Below, piece after piece: positions 29,950-40,288 of a DNA stretch of 64,000 nucleotides. The DNA is from an uncultured Pseudomonadales bacterium (GTDB lineage Bacteria > Pseudomonadota > Gammaproteobacteria > Pseudomonadales > Azotimanducaceae). The position numbers and the translations under genes were made by a program. The stretch covers positions 930,001 through 994,000 of the forward strand of contig OY282379.1 of the NCBI GenBank assembly GCA_958295875.1, given 5' to 3'. The notes beneath the pieces were generated by a model. The model was given only the letters and a program-made list of their open reading frames with translations. It did no database searches and had not been told where the DNA came from. The first letter of the stretch is position 1. Every line of letters begins with the position of its first letter.

Positions 29950-31119
29950 TTAGGTGAGCGTTGGGGAAACGCTCGCTTCGTAGTTCACGCCGGCCACGCC
30001 GAAGCCGAACAGCCGCAGGAAGTCTTCCCGGATGCCCTCCAGATCGGCGAGTTCCGCGACATTCTCGGTGGCGACCAATGGCCAGCGCCGCTTCACTTCG
30101 GCCTGCACGGCCTCGGCGAGTTCCAAGTCATCCATGCGAATGCGGCCGGACGCATCCAACTGCGGGGCTTCGGCGCCGTAGAGGCCGGTGCGGAACAGCC
30201 GGTCGATGTGGGCGAGGCAATCCTCGTGGGTGCCTTGCTCCTTCATCACGCGAAACAGCAGCGAGAAGTAGAGCGGCACCACCGGGATGGCCGAGCTCGC
30301 CTGCGTGACGACGGCCTTCAACACCGCCACCCGCGCTTCGCCCCCCAAGGGCGCCAAGCGTTCGCGGATGGCCGCCGCGGCGCGGTCCAAATCCTCCTTG
30401 GCCTTGCCGAGCGTCGCTTGCCAATAGATGGGCCAAGTCAGTTCGCTGCCGATGTAGGTGTAGGTGGCCAGCTTGCAACCCGGCGCGAGGGCGTCCGCGG
30501 CCATGAGCGCGTCCACCCAGAACTCCCAGTCCTCGCCGCCCATCACCGCCACGGTGTCCGCCACTTCCGCTTCCGTCGCGGGTTCCAGCGCCGCTTCATG
30601 CACCACGCCGGTGGCTTGGTTCAGGGTTTTGACGTGGAAGGTCTCGCCCAGCGGCTTGATGGCGGAACGATGCGTCACGCCGGTGCGTGGATGCCGCCGC
30701 ACCGGCGCCGCCAAGCTGTACACAAAGAGATCGATTTGCCCCAGCGCCGCCTTCACCTCCGCCACCACCTGCGCCTTGGTGTCATCTGCGAAGGCGTCGC
30801 CATCCAGCGTGCGGGCATAGAGGCCGCGCTCGGCCGCGGCGGCCTCGAACGCGGCATTGTTGTACCAACCGGCGGACGCGGTGCGGGTGGGCGTGGGCGC
30901 CTTCTCCAAAGACACGCCCAAGGTGGCCGCGCCGCCGCCAAACGCCGCCACGATGCGCGACGCCAGCCCGTAGCCGGCGGATGCCCCCACCACCAACGCC
31001 TTCTTCGGACCCGGCGCCAAGGGCGCCACGCGCCCGATTTGCTCGCGCACATTGGCGGCGCAGCCAGTGGGATGGGCGGTGGTGCAGATGAAGCCGCGCA
31101 CACGCGGTTTGACGACCAT
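29950..31119 (-). CDS. fabV: Trans-2-enoyl-CoA/ACP reductase, FabV type
   Basis: 389 residues. NADH-dependent reduction of the 2-enoyl intermediate in fatty acid elongation. Markers: an N-terminal GFICTTAHPTGCAANV, VVGASAGYGLASRI for the dinucleotide, DLFVYSLAAPVRRHP, and the FabV-specific Y-x8-K catalytic pair, Y232 and K241 (IYWQATLGKAK). The FabV isoform is distinct from FabI and is known to be poorly inhibited by triclosan. fabI is not in the window. Confidence 0.95.
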   Translation of the reverse strand: MVVKPRVRGFICTTAHPTGCAANVREQIGRVAPLAPGPKKALVVGASAGYGLASRIVAAFGGGAATLGVSLEKAPTPTRTASAGWYNNAAFEAAAAERGLYARTLDGDAFADDTKAQVVAEVKAALGQIDLFVYSLAAPVRRHPRTGVTHRSAIKPLGETFHVKTLNQATGVVHEAALEPATEAEVADTVAVMGGEDWEFWVDALMAADALAPGCKLATYTYIGSELTWPIYWQATLGKAKEDLDRAAAAIRERLAPLGGEARVAVLKAVVTQASSAIPVVPLYFSLLFRVMKEQGTHEDCLAHIDRLFRTGLYGAEAPQLDASGRIRMDDLELAEAVQAEVKRRWPLVATENVAELADLEGIREDFLRLFGFGVAGVNYEASVSPTLT

Positions 31120-31213
31120 CGCCGTAGTCTGCCACGAATCTTCAGGCGCCGAGCATGCGCTTCCGGGCGTCAGCGCCGCAAAGGCGCGCAGGCCGGCATC
31201 CGCCCGCGCCTGT

Positions 31214-32185
31214 TTAGGGCCCGTGAATCAAACCGTTCGCAACCGCTTGGCGCATGGCCGCCGCCACGTCCACCACCCATGGCCCATCGCGGCGAATCGA
31301 CACCGCAGCGCTCTGGCCGGGGCGCAGCCGATGATCCCGGTCGCCATCGAGGGCCAGCACGCCATCGCCGGCAAACGCTACCGGCGCATCAAAGGGGATG
31401 CGTGTCACGCGCTGCACGCTCACCCGTTCAAAGAGCCCCGGCGAGAGCGGCGCCGCAAACGTCTTGCCAGGCCCCATCTCCACCAGCAAGCCCGCGTCGT
31501 CCTTGGCCTCCACCACCTCAAGCAAACCGCCGATGGGCGACATGCCAATGGCGTCTGGCTCTGCCCGCGTGAGCAACAGGCGGCGCAGTTTGGCCGCATC
31601 GAACGGCAGAAAGTTGCCGACGAAGTCGCCTTCCAAGAAGGCGGCGTCCACCAAGCCGATGTCGGCCACGCCATCGGCGAAGCGCACATGCAAGCGCTTG
31701 CAGCGCTGCGCCGCGCCTTTGAGCAAGCCCCGCGCCGAAAGGCCCGCCACCATTCCGGCGACGGTCGGTTCCACCAAGGTGGGAAACACGTTGTTGGTGC
31801 CGGTGGAGAGCGGGATCAGCGTCACGTCCGGCGCTTTGCGGGCGATGGCGCGGTTGGTGCCGTCGCCGCCCAAGGAGACGATGTGCGTCACGCCCTGCGC
31901 GAGGAACGCGGCCACCGCCGCCTCGGTGTCCGCGGCGCTGTGAGTGAGCGGCGTGCGCAACACCTCCACCTGGGCCCTGAGCGGCATCAGCGACAGGGCG
32001 AGGGAGGCGATGCGGAACGGCTCTTGCGTGATGAAGATGCGCTCCACCCCCACCGCGTCTGCGCCGGCGGCGATACGCGCCACGATGTCGCGTTTCGCCT
32101 CGTGGGTCATGTTGGCAGCACGCGCCGCCAACCGGCGCACATCGCGGCCAGACATGGGATTCACGCAGATGGCGATGGCAGGCAT
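31214..32185 (-). CDS. ATP-NAD kinase-like / AcoX-type protein
   Basis: 323 residues. It belongs to the NAD/diacylglycerol kinase-like superfamily: NPMSGRDVRRLAARA at the N-terminus, the nucleotide motif SLGGDGTNRAIARK, then PLSTGTNNVFP. The C-terminal half is a beta-rich domain. Closest by appearance are the AcoX/ATP-NAD kinase proteins of unknown precise role rather than the essential NadK. It lies between the S9 peptidase and fabV genes on the same strand, 21 bases after the former and 94 before the latter. Phosphorylation of NAD(H) is possible but unproven. Confidence 0.85.
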   Translation of the reverse strand: MPAIAICVNPMSGRDVRRLAARAANMTHEAKRDIVARIAAGADAVGVERIFITQEPFRIASLALSLMPLRAQVEVLRTPLTHSAADTEAAVAAFLAQGVTHIVSLGGDGTNRAIARKAPDVTLIPLSTGTNNVFPTLVEPTVAGMVAGLSARGLLKGAAQRCKRLHVRFADGVADIGLVDAAFLEGDFVGNFLPFDAAKLRRLLLTRAEPDAIGMSPIGGLLEVVEAKDDAGLLVEMGPGKTFAAPLSPGLFERVSVQRVTRIPFDAPVAFAGDGVLALDGDRDHRLRPGQSAAVSIRRDGPWVVDVAAAMRQAVANGLIHGP

Positions 32186-32206
32186 GAGGTTCTTCGCGCC
32201 CGCGGC

Positions 32207-34177
32207 CTAGTTCAGCACTTGGCGCTGCAGGAACAGCGCGGCGGCGGCCAACTGATAGTCCCGGTTCGCCTTCTTGCGGAAGCCGTGGCCCTCGTCACGC
32301 GCCACGACGTACCAAACGGGTACGCCCTGCTGCTTCAGCGCCGCCACCATCTGCGCGCTTTCGCTGGCTGGCACGCGCGGGTCGTTCAGGCCTTGCGAGA
32401 TGAAGAGCGGCTTGGTCATCCGCTCCACCTGGTTGAGCGGCGAGATGCGCTCTAGGAAGGCACGCATTTCCGGGTCTCGCTCGTCGCCGTATTCGGCGCG
32501 GCGCAGGTCGCGCCGGTAGCCCTGCGTCGTCGTTAAGAACGTGACGAAGTTGCTGATGCCGACGCGATCGATGCCGGCGCGCAGCCGCCCGCCGAAGTGC
32601 GCCAAGGACGCGAGCACCATGTAGCCGCCGTAAGAGCCGCCCATCACGGCCACGCGGCTCGCGTCCAAATCTTCGCGTTGCGCCAGCCAATCCAGCAACG
32701 CGCCAATGTCGCGCACGCTGTCTTCGCGCAGGTAGCCGTTGTCCAGCTTCAGCCACGTCTTGCCGTAGCCGCTGGAGCCGCGCACGTTCGGCGCCACCAC
32801 CGCGAAGCTTAGCTCATTCACGAAAAACTGTGTGGTCGGGGAGAACCAAGGGCGGTACTGGCCCTCCGGGCCGCCGTGGATGTCGATGAGCACGGGATGC
32901 GGCGCCCCGTCGCTCGGCGCGAACACGAAGGCAGGGATGCGCCGGCCATCAAAGGTGGGATAGCTCACCAGCTCCGGCGCGACAAGCCGCTCGGCCGAAA
33001 GCCCACCAAGCTCGCTCGCCGTCCAGCGCACAAGCGTGTTCGCTGCGAAATCCACGGCGTAAAGGTCGCCAGGCGCTTGGGCGCGGTTCAACACAAACCC
33101 TAAGCGCTCGCCCTTGGCCGTGAAGGCCGGCGAATGCACGATGCCTTCCGGGATCGCTGGCAGCCGCAGTGGCGCCATGCTCGGCAACTGCCGCACATGG
33201 AGCTTCGAGAGGCCGCCCTCGTTGGCCACGAACGCGAGCTTGCCGCCGTCCGGCGCAAGGATGAAGTCCTCCACATCCCAAGGCAGATCTGGCGTCAAGC
33301 TGGTGACGGCGCCGGTCGCCCTGTGCAGGCGATGCAGGCCGACGAACTCGCCGCCGAGGTCGGCACTGAAGATGATTTCCTCGCCGTCCGCGGCGTAACG
33401 GGCATCGTGGATCGCCGCGACGCCGGCGCCCTCGACGAGCCGCCGCAGCGCTCCGGTGGCGAGATCGACTTCGTAGAGCCGCGATTCGTTGATGGAGAAG
33501 TATTGGATGGCCAAGAGCCGCGTCTCGTCGGGCGCGAAGTCTGCAGTGGTCCAGCCGGTGCCGCGGCCGGCAACGGCGACGCTGCGCTCCGCGCTCGGCG
33601 CCCCGCAGCCGCCGGAAGCCGCGTCGGCGCGGCCCAGGGAGCGCACATGGATGTCCCAATCCACGCCGTTGCGCTCCGTGGTCGTGTAGGCGAACCGGCA
33701 ACCGCTCGCCGCCCACGCCACGCCGGAATAGCGAGACTTGCCGTCCGTCAAGAGCGTTGCCGCGCCGGTTGCAAGGTCGTGCCAAAAGAGCTGGTGAAAC
33801 TCGCCGCCGCCCACGTCCTTGGCGAAGATGAAGCCGCTTGCCCCGCGGTTGGGGCTCACCGCGGCATTCCACACCGGTTCCTTGCCGAAAGTGAGTTGGC
33901 GGCGCATGCCGAGCGGCGCATCGACGCGGTGCAGTTGCGACACGTCGCCGAATCGCGTGGCGACGAGCGCGGCGTCGCCAAGCCAGCCCGCGAAACTGGC
34001 TGAACGCGCATTCTGGTAGGCGTTCAGGCGCGCGGTGAGCTCGGCCGGGATGGGCGGCACGCCGTCGATCACCAGTTGCCCGCGCACCACCGGCTCGCCG
34101 AACGCCTGCCACGCCGCGCAAACCATCGCCGCGGCCAGCGCGGCGCGGCGGCAGGCGCCCCAGGCGCGGCGGTTCAT
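32207..34177 (-). CDS. S9 family serine peptidase (prolyl oligopeptidase/acylaminoacyl-peptidase type), exported
   Basis: 656 residues. A signal peptide (MNRRAWGACRRAALAAAMVC, cut near AFG) precedes a beta-propeller of WD40-like blades (residues about 60-390), then an alpha/beta-hydrolase domain. The hydrolase has HGGPEGQYRPWF (oxyanion region), the nucleophile S515 in GGSYGGYMVL, an Asp in LNDPRVPASES and H631 in EGHGFRK. It should cleave short peptides in the periplasm. The start overlaps the folA stop (ATGA, 34177-34174), so it is translationally coupled to dihydrofolate reductase, an unusual partner. Confidence 0.94.
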   Translation of the reverse strand: MNRRAWGACRRAALAAAMVCAAWQAFGEPVVRGQLVIDGVPPIPAELTARLNAYQNARSASFAGWLGDAALVATRFGDVSQLHRVDAPLGMRRQLTFGKEPVWNAAVSPNRGASGFIFAKDVGGGEFHQLFWHDLATGAATLLTDGKSRYSGVAWAASGCRFAYTTTERNGVDWDIHVRSLGRADAASGGCGAPSAERSVAVAGRGTGWTTADFAPDETRLLAIQYFSINESRLYEVDLATGALRRLVEGAGVAAIHDARYAADGEEIIFSADLGGEFVGLHRLHRATGAVTSLTPDLPWDVEDFILAPDGGKLAFVANEGGLSKLHVRQLPSMAPLRLPAIPEGIVHSPAFTAKGERLGFVLNRAQAPGDLYAVDFAANTLVRWTASELGGLSAERLVAPELVSYPTFDGRRIPAFVFAPSDGAPHPVLIDIHGGPEGQYRPWFSPTTQFFVNELSFAVVAPNVRGSSGYGKTWLKLDNGYLREDSVRDIGALLDWLAQREDLDASRVAVMGGSYGGYMVLASLAHFGGRLRAGIDRVGISNFVTFLTTTQGYRRDLRRAEYGDERDPEMRAFLERISPLNQVERMTKPLFISQGLNDPRVPASESAQMVAALKQQGVPVWYVVARDEGHGFRKKANRDYQLAAAALFLQRQVLN

Positions 34178-34716
34178 GCCACCCCCCGTGCCGCGCCACC
34201 GGGCGCCGTCGCCGGGCGAACGCGATCCAGGATGCGCACGGTGAAAGCGTGGGCGTGCTCGGCGTCCGCGGGGTAGTTTTCGGTGGAAATCACTCGGTAA
34301 TCCTTGAAGTCAAGCGGTGGAAAGAACGTGTCACCGGCCAGCTCCGCGTCAATCAAGGTGGCGTAAAGGCGATCTGCCCGCGGCGCCGCCAAGGCGTAGA
34401 TGTCCGCCCCGCCGGCGATGAAGCACTCGTTCGTGCCGTCCTGCTCGCAACGCGCCTCAGCCAAGCGCAACGCGGCGTCCAAGGTTGTCGCGGCGCAAGC
34501 GCCCGGGTACTCGCGCCCACTGCGCGAAAGCACGATGTTCATGCGCCCCGGCAACGGCTGCGGCAGCGTCTCGAACGTGCGCCGCCCCATGATGACGGGT
34601 TTGCCCAGCGTCACGGAGCGGAACAAGGCGGCCTCCTTCGGCAGGCGCCAAGGCAACCCGTCGCCTTGCCCGATGACGCGGTTGCGCGCCATGGCCCAGA
34701 TCATGGAAACCCTCAT
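34174..34716 (-). CDS. folA: Dihydrofolate reductase
   Basis: 180 residues. It regenerates tetrahydrofolate for the thymidylate synthase encoded immediately upstream (thyA stop at 34720, 3-base gap). Signatures: MIWAMARNRVIGQGDGLPWR, RSVTLGKPVIMGRRTFETL, PGRMNIVLSR and FIAGGADIYALA. The ATG at 34716 gives a four-residue extension before MIWAMA; the second ATG at 34704 is also possible. Confidence 0.95.
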   Translation of the reverse strand: MRVSMIWAMARNRVIGQGDGLPWRLPKEAALFRSVTLGKPVIMGRRTFETLPQPLPGRMNIVLSRSGREYPGACAATTLDAALRLAEARCEQDGTNECFIAGGADIYALAAPRADRLYATLIDAELAGDTFFPPLDFKDYRVISTENYPADAEHAHAFTVRILDRVRPATAPGGAARGVA

Positions 34717-34719
34717 GCC

Positions 34720-35514
34720 TCAGACGGCGATGGGCGCCTTGATGCCAGGGTGCGGGTTGTAGCCAATGAGCTCGAAATCGTCCGCGGTGAAGGCGAACAC
34801 ATCCTGCACGGCGGGATTCAGCTTGATGGTGGGCAAGGCGCGGGGCGTTCGGGCCAACTGCCGATCGGCCTGTTCGAGATGGTTGGCATAGAGGTGGGCG
34901 TCGCCGAAGGTGTGGACGAACTCGCCGGGCGCAAGCCCGGTCGCCTGCGCGATCATCAACGTGAGCAGGGCATAGGAGGCGATGTTGAACGGCACGCCCA
35001 AGAACAAGTCTGCACTGCGTTGATAGAGCTGGCAGGAGAGCTTCCCCTGCGCCACATAGAACTGGAACAGCAGATGGCACGGCGGCAACGCCATCTTGTC
35101 GATGTCCGCCACGTTCCAAGCGGACACAACGTGCCGCCTGGAGTTCGGGTCGCGCTCGATGGCCTGCACCACCCGCGCCATTTGGTCGATGGCCTCGCCG
35201 TTCGGCGCCTGCCATGAGCGCCACTGCGCGCCATACACCGGGCCGAGTTCGCCGTGCTCGTCCGCCCATTCATCCCAGATGGTGACGTTGTTGTCCTTGA
35301 GGTAGCCGATGTTCGTGCTGCCACGCAGGAACCACAGCAGTTCGTGGACGATGAGCCGCAGCAACACCTTCTTGGTGGTGACCAAGGGGAAGCCGGCCGC
35401 CAAGTCGAACCGCAGCTGGTGGCCGAACACGCTGTAGACGCCCGTGCCGGTGCGGTCGTCCTTGTAGACGCCGTGCTCGCGCACATGGCGCATGAGGTCC
35501 AAGTACTGCTTCAT
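34720..35514 (-). CDS. thyA: Thymidylate synthase
   Basis: 264 residues, the same length as the E. coli enzyme. It methylates dUMP using methylene-tetrahydrofolate. Motifs: [34 protein letters not shown], the nucleophile C146 in [32 protein letters not shown] and [14 protein letters not shown] at the end. The ATG overlaps the lgt stop (ATGA, 35514-35511), and folA follows directly, forming an lgt-thyA-folA unit. Confidence 0.98.
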   Translation of the reverse strand: MKQYLDLMRHVREHGVYKDDRTGTGVYSVFGHQLRFDLAAGFPLVTTKKVLLRLIVHELLWFLRGSTNIGYLKDNNVTIWDEWADEHGELGPVYGAQWRSWQAPNGEAIDQMARVVQAIERDPNSRRHVVSAWNVADIDKMALPPCHLLFQFYVAQGKLSCQLYQRSADLFLGVPFNIASYALLTLMIAQATGLAPGEFVHTFGDAHLYANHLEQADRQLARTPRALPTIKLNPAVQDVFAFTADDFELIGYNPHPGIKAPIAV

Positions 35515-36320
35515 CGCGCCGCCGGCTGGCGCATCAGCAAGAAAACGCCGATGGCGACCATCGGGATGGAAAGCAACTGCCCCATGGAAAGCCAGTCTAA
35601 CGCGACGAACCCCAAGTGCGCGTCCGGCTGGCGCCAGAACTCGGTGACGAAGCGCAGGGCGCCATAGGCCGCGAGGAACAGGCCCGTCACGGCGCCATTA
35701 GCGCGACGACGCAGAGCGTAGAGCCACACGATGGCGAACAGCGCCACGCCCTCGGCGAGGGTTTGGTAGAGGCTCGAGACGTGGCGCAGCACCGGTTCGT
35801 ACTCGCCGAAGCAACCCAAGGCGTGTTCGCGCACAGCGAAGCAGGGGAAGTGCGCCCCCCACGCCACATCCGTCACCCGCCCCGGCAGTTCGGTGTTGAT
35901 GAAGTTGCCCACGCGCCCCAGCCCCAACCCGATGGGCACCAAGGGGGCGACGAAATCCGCCACTTCAAGCAGGCTTCTGCCCCGCCGCCGCGCCCACAGC
36001 CACATCGCCACGCAAACGCCCAACAGGCCGCCGTGGAACGACATGCCACCTTCCCACACACGCAGCAGCCACAGCGGGTCCGCGACGAAGGTGTCGAAGC
36101 CGTACACGAGAACGAAGCCGGCGCGCCCGCCGAGCACCACGCCGGCAACGCCGTAGAAAACGATGTCCGACAAGTCCGCCCGCTCGAACCCCACGCGCGG
36201 CGCCCGCCACGCGCCCAGCGCGTAAACGACGGCGAACGCTAACAGGTACATGAGGCCATACCAGTGGACTTGCAGCGGCCCCAAGCCGAAGATCACCGGG
36301 TCGAACTGCGGATAGTGCAT
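35511..36320 (-). CDS. lgt: Prolipoprotein diacylglyceryl transferase
   Basis: 269 residues from the ATG at 36320; the reading frame extends upstream but homology starts at [20 protein letters not shown]. About seven membrane segments. The Lgt signature [18 protein letters not shown] and [10 protein letters not shown] are present. It attaches diacylglycerol to the lipobox cysteine of prelipoproteins in the inner membrane. The lgt-thyA order is conserved in Gammaproteobacteria. It is divergent from the NRDE gene with a 57-base gap. Confidence 0.97.
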   Translation of the reverse strand: MHYPQFDPVIFGLGPLQVHWYGLMYLLAFAVVYALGAWRAPRVGFERADLSDIVFYGVAGVVLGGRAGFVLVYGFDTFVADPLWLLRVWEGGMSFHGGLLGVCVAMWLWARRRGRSLLEVADFVAPLVPIGLGLGRVGNFINTELPGRVTDVAWGAHFPCFAVREHALGCFGEYEPVLRHVSSLYQTLAEGVALFAIVWLYALRRRANGAVTGLFLAAYGALRFVTEFWRQPDAHLGFVALDWLSMGQLLSIPMVAIGVFLLMRQPAAR

Positions 36321-36377
36321 GGTGTATGCTCGCGCCTCGCCCTCGAACCGCGGCGCCTTTCCGCCGCTGCCAGGAAA

Positions 36378-37157
36378 GTGTGCCTCATCCTGTTCTCGTA
36401 TTGTGAGCGCCCTGGGCGGCCGCTGTTGGTGGCGGCGAACCGGGACGAGTTCTACGGCCGCCCCGCGCACCCCGCCGGCTACTGGCAGGATGCGCCGCAG
36501 GTGTTCGCCGGGCGCGACCTCACCGGTGGCGGCACTTGGCTCGGCGTCGCCACCACTGGGCGTTTCGCTGCCCTCACCAACTTCACGGACTTCGACTTGC
36601 CGGCGCACCCAACGCCGCCCTCCCGCGGCGACCTGCCGAAGCGCTTCCTAGATGGCAACGAATCTGCGTTGGACTATGCGCGGAACATCGATGGGGAGCG
36701 CTACCAAGGCTTCAACCTGATCGTCTTCGACGGCGACGAGTTGGTCTACGCCTGCAACCGGACGGGCGCTGCGCGCGTGCTGGCGCCCGGCGCCTACGGC
36801 TTGGCCAATGCGCCCTTGGAAGAGGTGTGGCCGAAATCCGCCCGCGGCGTGGCGGCGCTCGGCGCACTGCCAGACGACGCGCCCCCAGAGGCGTTGCTCG
36901 AAGTGCTGCGTGACGAGTCTGAAGGCTACTTGGCGGACGGGCGGGAACCGGAAAGCGCCCGCCGCGCCACGCCGGCGTTCCTACGCGGCAATGAATATGG
37001 CACCCGCGCCAGCACCGCGGTGGCGTTTGAGGGGGGCCACATCGACTTCATCGAACAACTCTATGGGCCGATGGGCGCGCCGGGCGGGCGCGTGGCCGCG
37101 CACATCCCCATCGAGCGCGCCACGCTGGCACACGGGCCCACGCGCCGGAGCGCCTGA
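36378..37157 (+). CDS. NRDE (TANGO2-like) family protein
   Basis: 259 residues from a GTG at 36378 preceded by AGGA. The family name comes from the conserved NRDE string, here in LVAANRDEFYGRP near residue 20. CLILFSY at the N-terminus puts a Cys directly after the start, as in Ntn-type members. GGTWLGVATTGRFAALTNF and RASTAVAFEGG are also characteristic. Bacterial function is unknown; TANGO2 homologues have been linked to haem and lipid trafficking. The SDR gene follows after 3 bases. Confidence 0.9.
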   Translation: MCLILFSYCERPGRPLLVAANRDEFYGRPAHPAGYWQDAPQVFAGRDLTGGGTWLGVATTGRFAALTNFTDFDLPAHPTPPSRGDLPKRFLDGNESALDYARNIDGERYQGFNLIVFDGDELVYACNRTGAARVLAPGAYGLANAPLEEVWPKSARGVAALGALPDDAPPEALLEVLRDESEGYLADGREPESARRATPAFLRGNEYGTRASTAVAFEGGHIDFIEQLYGPMGAPGGRVAAHIPIERATLAHGPTRRSA

Positions 37158-37160
37158 CGC

Positions 37161-37943
37161 ATGGAATGCCGCCTCGATGGCAAAACGGCCTTGGTCACGG
37201 GCGCGAGCTTGGGGCTGGGACGTGCCATGGCCACGGCGTTCCACGCCGCCGGCGCAAAGGTGGCGCTGTTGGCGCGGCGAGAAGAGCCCCTTGAGGCCAC
37301 GCGCGCAGCCATCAATGAACAGCCCGGCGGCGGCGCGCGCGCCTATGTTTGCGACGTGACAGACGCCGCCCAGATCGAGGCGACCCACGCCAAGGTCGTG
37401 CATGAACTGGGCGCCGTGGACATCCTCGTCAACAACGCCGGCCAATCCCAAACCGGCGCGTTCGAGGACATCACCGACGCGGTTTGGCAAGCAGATCTAG
37501 ACCTGAAACTGTTCGCCGCCATCCGCCTCGCTCGGCTCGCGTTTCCCGGCATGAAGGCGCGCCGTTGGGGGCGCATCATCAACGTGCTGAACACCGCCGC
37601 CAAGGCGCCACCGCCCGGCTCTGCGCCCACCTCGGTTTCGCGCGCCGCGGGGATGGCCTTGACGAAGGTGCTGAGCGGCGAGGGCGCACCCCACAACGTG
37701 TTGGTGAACGCGCTGATGATCGGCAGCATCAAGTCTGACCAGATTCGGCGGGCGTGGGCCGCATCCGGGTCGAACGCGCCACTGGATGACTTCACGGCGG
37801 ATGCCGGCAAGCGGCTGCCCATGGGCCGCATGGGCGAAGCCGAAGAGTGCGCCAACGTGGCGCTGTTCCTGGCCTCGGACGCGGCTTCCTACGTGACCGG
37901 CTGCGCGATCAACATGGACGGCGGGCTGTCGCGGGTGGTTTGA
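37161..37943 (+). CDS. Short-chain dehydrogenase/reductase family protein with altered active site
   Basis: 260 residues. The Rossmann part is classical: TGASLGLGRAMATAF (residues 13-27), CDVTDAAQIE, DILVNNAGQSQTGAF. The C-terminal region ends CAINMDGGLSRVV as in FabG-like SDRs. The catalytic YxxxK is not where expected: the aligned segment reads APTSVSRAAGMALTK, with T157 in place of Tyr and R161 in place of Lys, and the upstream Ser region reads NVLNTAA. It may be catalytically different or inactive. It follows the NRDE gene by 3 bases and is convergent with ptsP. Confidence 0.88.
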   Translation: MECRLDGKTALVTGASLGLGRAMATAFHAAGAKVALLARREEPLEATRAAINEQPGGGARAYVCDVTDAAQIEATHAKVVHELGAVDILVNNAGQSQTGAFEDITDAVWQADLDLKLFAAIRLARLAFPGMKARRWGRIINVLNTAAKAPPPGSAPTSVSRAAGMALTKVLSGEGAPHNVLVNALMIGSIKSDQIRRAWAASGSNAPLDDFTADAGKRLPMGRMGEAEECANVALFLASDAASYVTGCAINMDGGLSRVV

Positions 37944-37957
37944 GGCCGGCGCCGGCC
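37944..37957. terminator. Perfect GC palindrome between convergent genes
   Basis: GGCCGGCGCCGGCC is a 14-base perfect palindrome immediately after the SDR stop. A second inverted pair, GCGGGC and GCCCGC, lies at about 37963-37984. The stretch separates SDR from ptsP (38003). No U-run follows, so termination is only a possibility. Confidence 0.35.
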
Positions 37958-38002
37958 GCGGGGCGGGCTGCTGGCGCGGCCCGCAACAAAGCAGCGCTGC
38001 CC

Positions 38003-40288
38003 TCAAGACACCTCTGGCACGACGTGGCGCGGCACCACCCTGCCAAGCCCCAGCTTCACCAGTTCCTCCCGCAGGAATTCGTGGATGGCGTTGGCGTCCG
38101 TCATGCGCAGGGCACGCGCCAAGATGCGGCGGCAATCCAACAGCGACACCTGGCGAATTGTCCACTTCACCTTCGGCAGGTTGGCGGCGTTCATCGAGAG
38201 CACGTCATAGCCCATGCCGACGCACAGCACCGCGCCCTCTGGCGTGCCCGCCAGTTCGCCGCAAATGCCGATGCCCTTGCCTTCGGCGTGGGCGGCCTTC
38301 GCCACCTCGCGCATGGCGAGCAACACCGCTGGGTGGACGTCCCGGTAAAGCTGCGCGACGCGGGGGTTGTTGCGGTCCACCGCCAGCATGTACTGGGTGA
38401 GGTCGTTCGAGCCGACGGCTAGGAAATCCACCACCTTGGCGATCTGCCGCGCCAAGTACACCGCCGCCGGCACCTCGATCATCACCCCGATCAACGGCCG
38501 CTTCGCGTCGTGGCCCTCTTCCACCACCTCGCGGTGGCCGCGTTCCACCAGCGCGATGGCCTCATGCACTTCCTCCAGGCCGCTCACCATCGGCAGCATG
38601 ATGCGCAGCACCCCCTCCAAGCCGGCGTTGGCCTTAATCATGGCGCGCACCTGGGCCATGAAGATTTCCGGGTGGTCGAGGGTGACGCGGATGCCGCGCC
38701 AGCCGAGGAACGGGTTGTCCTCTGTAATCGGGAAGTAAGAGAGGGACTTGTCGCCGCCGATGTCCAAGGTGCGCATGGTCACGGGGCGCGGGTCGAAGGC
38801 GACCATGTGGTCGCGGTAGATGACGCGCTGCTCTTCCTCGGTGGGAAAGCGGTCTTCCGTCATGAACGGCACTTCGGTGCGGAACAAGCCGATGCCCTCG
38901 GCGCCGCGGTCCAGCGAGCGCGTGAGGTCTCCCACCAAGCCGATGTTCACCCACATCGAGATGAGCTGGCCATCGCGCGTCTTGCATGGCAACTCGCGCA
39001 GTTCCTCCAACTCTTCCGCGAACTCGCGTTCCTCTTCCATCAACGCGGTGTAGTGGTCGATGACGGCGCGCGACGGGTTCGCCACCACGGTGCCATAGAA
39101 GCCGTCCACCACCACGGTGCGGTTCTCAACCCCGTACAGCGGCACATCCGCCGCCCCCATGACCGCGGGAACGCCCATGGCGCGCGCCAAGATGGCGACA
39201 TGCGAGTAACGCGAACCCTTGTGCGACACGATGCCGCGCAATTGTTCCACCGGGATGTCGCTCAGCATCGACGCCGTCACCTCGCTGCCGACGAGCACCA
39301 CCTCGCCGGAGGGGTGGCTGCGCGGCTTGCGGATGTTCTGCAGATAGGCCAGCACGCGCTGGCCTAGCTGGCGCACGTCCGCGGCGCGCTCGCGCAGGTA
39401 GGAATCCTCCATCTGCTCGAAGGCGCGCGTGTGTTGGCCAATCACTTGGCGCAGCGCCCCTTGCGCCCACTGCCCCGCACGCACGCGCTCGCGCACTTCC
39501 TCGGCGAAGGCGTCGTCGTCCAGCATGTGCAGATACGCCTCGAACAGCGCGTGCTCCTCGGCCGGCAGGCTGGACTTCAACTGTTCGCCGAGGCGCTCAA
39601 TGTCGGCGCGCACCTGGCTGATGGCGCTGTCGAACATCTTGAGCTCTTGGGGGATGTCCTGCGCGGCCTTGTCCGGCACTTTGTCGAGGGCTGCGGCCGG
39701 ATGCGACACCACCGTCGTGCCGATGCCGATGCCCGGCGCGCCGGCCACACCCTCGAAGCGCGTGTCCTGCTGCTCGGTGCGGTCCTCCATGAGCGCCTTG
39801 ATCTCGTCGGTGGCCTCGGCATGCGCGACCACCGCGGCGAGCTGCGCCGCGAGCGTCACCAGAAAGGCTTCTTCGTCTTCGTCGAACTTGCGCGTTTCCC
39901 GCTGCCGCACCACCACCACGCCGAGCACGCGCCGCAAGTGGATGATCGGCACGCCGAGGAAGGCGTGGAACTGCTCATCGCCCATCTCCGGCAGATGGAT
40001 GAAGCGTGGATGCCGCGGCGCATCATCCAAGTTCACCGGCTCCGCGCGTTCCGCGGCGACCCCCACCAGCCCCTCGCCAGGGCGCAGCACCACTTGGCCG
40101 ATGGCCGCTGGATTGGCGCCCTCGGCGGCGACTAGGTGGAAGTTGCCGGTGGCGCGGTTGACGATGTAAATGGTGCAGGTGCCGGTGTCCAAGGCGGCGC
40201 GCACGCGGGCGACCATCGTCTCCAACGCAGCCTCGAACCCAGCGGCGACGCTGACGTCCTGAACGATGCGGCGCAGCTCTTCAAGCAC
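38003..40288 (-). CDS. ptsP: PEP-protein phosphotransferase of the nitrogen PTS (EI-Ntr)
   Basis: 761 residues. Residues 1-165 form a GAF domain ([40 protein letters not shown]); the rest is enzyme [16 protein letters not shown], phospho-acceptor H363 in [18 protein letters not shown], and the PEP-binding C-terminal domain ([39 protein letters not shown]). It passes phosphate from PEP to NPr in a regulatory phosphorelay sensing nitrogen status. The GTG start at 40288 overlaps the end of rppH by 8 bases, the conserved rppH-ptsP arrangement. Confidence 0.96.
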   Translation of the reverse strand: MLEELRRIVQDVSVAAGFEAALETMVARVRAALDTGTCTIYIVNRATGNFHLVAAEGANPAAIGQVVLRPGEGLVGVAAERAEPVNLDDAPRHPRFIHLPEMGDEQFHAFLGVPIIHLRRVLGVVVVRQRETRKFDEDEEAFLVTLAAQLAAVVAHAEATDEIKALMEDRTEQQDTRFEGVAGAPGIGIGTTVVSHPAAALDKVPDKAAQDIPQELKMFDSAISQVRADIERLGEQLKSSLPAEEHALFEAYLHMLDDDAFAEEVRERVRAGQWAQGALRQVIGQHTRAFEQMEDSYLRERAADVRQLGQRVLAYLQNIRKPRSHPSGEVVLVGSEVTASMLSDIPVEQLRGIVSHKGSRYSHVAILARAMGVPAVMGAADVPLYGVENRTVVVDGFYGTVVANPSRAVIDHYTALMEEEREFAEELEELRELPCKTRDGQLISMWVNIGLVGDLTRSLDRGAEGIGLFRTEVPFMTEDRFPTEEEQRVIYRDHMVAFDPRPVTMRTLDIGGDKSLSYFPITEDNPFLGWRGIRVTLDHPEIFMAQVRAMIKANAGLEGVLRIMLPMVSGLEEVHEAIALVERGHREVVEEGHDAKRPLIGVMIEVPAAVYLARQIAKVVDFLAVGSNDLTQYMLAVDRNNPRVAQLYRDVHPAVLLAMREVAKAAHAEGKGIGICGELAGTPEGAVLCVGMGYDVLSMNAANLPKVKWTIRQVSLLDCRRILARALRMTDANAIHEFLREELVKLGLGRVVPRHVVPEVS

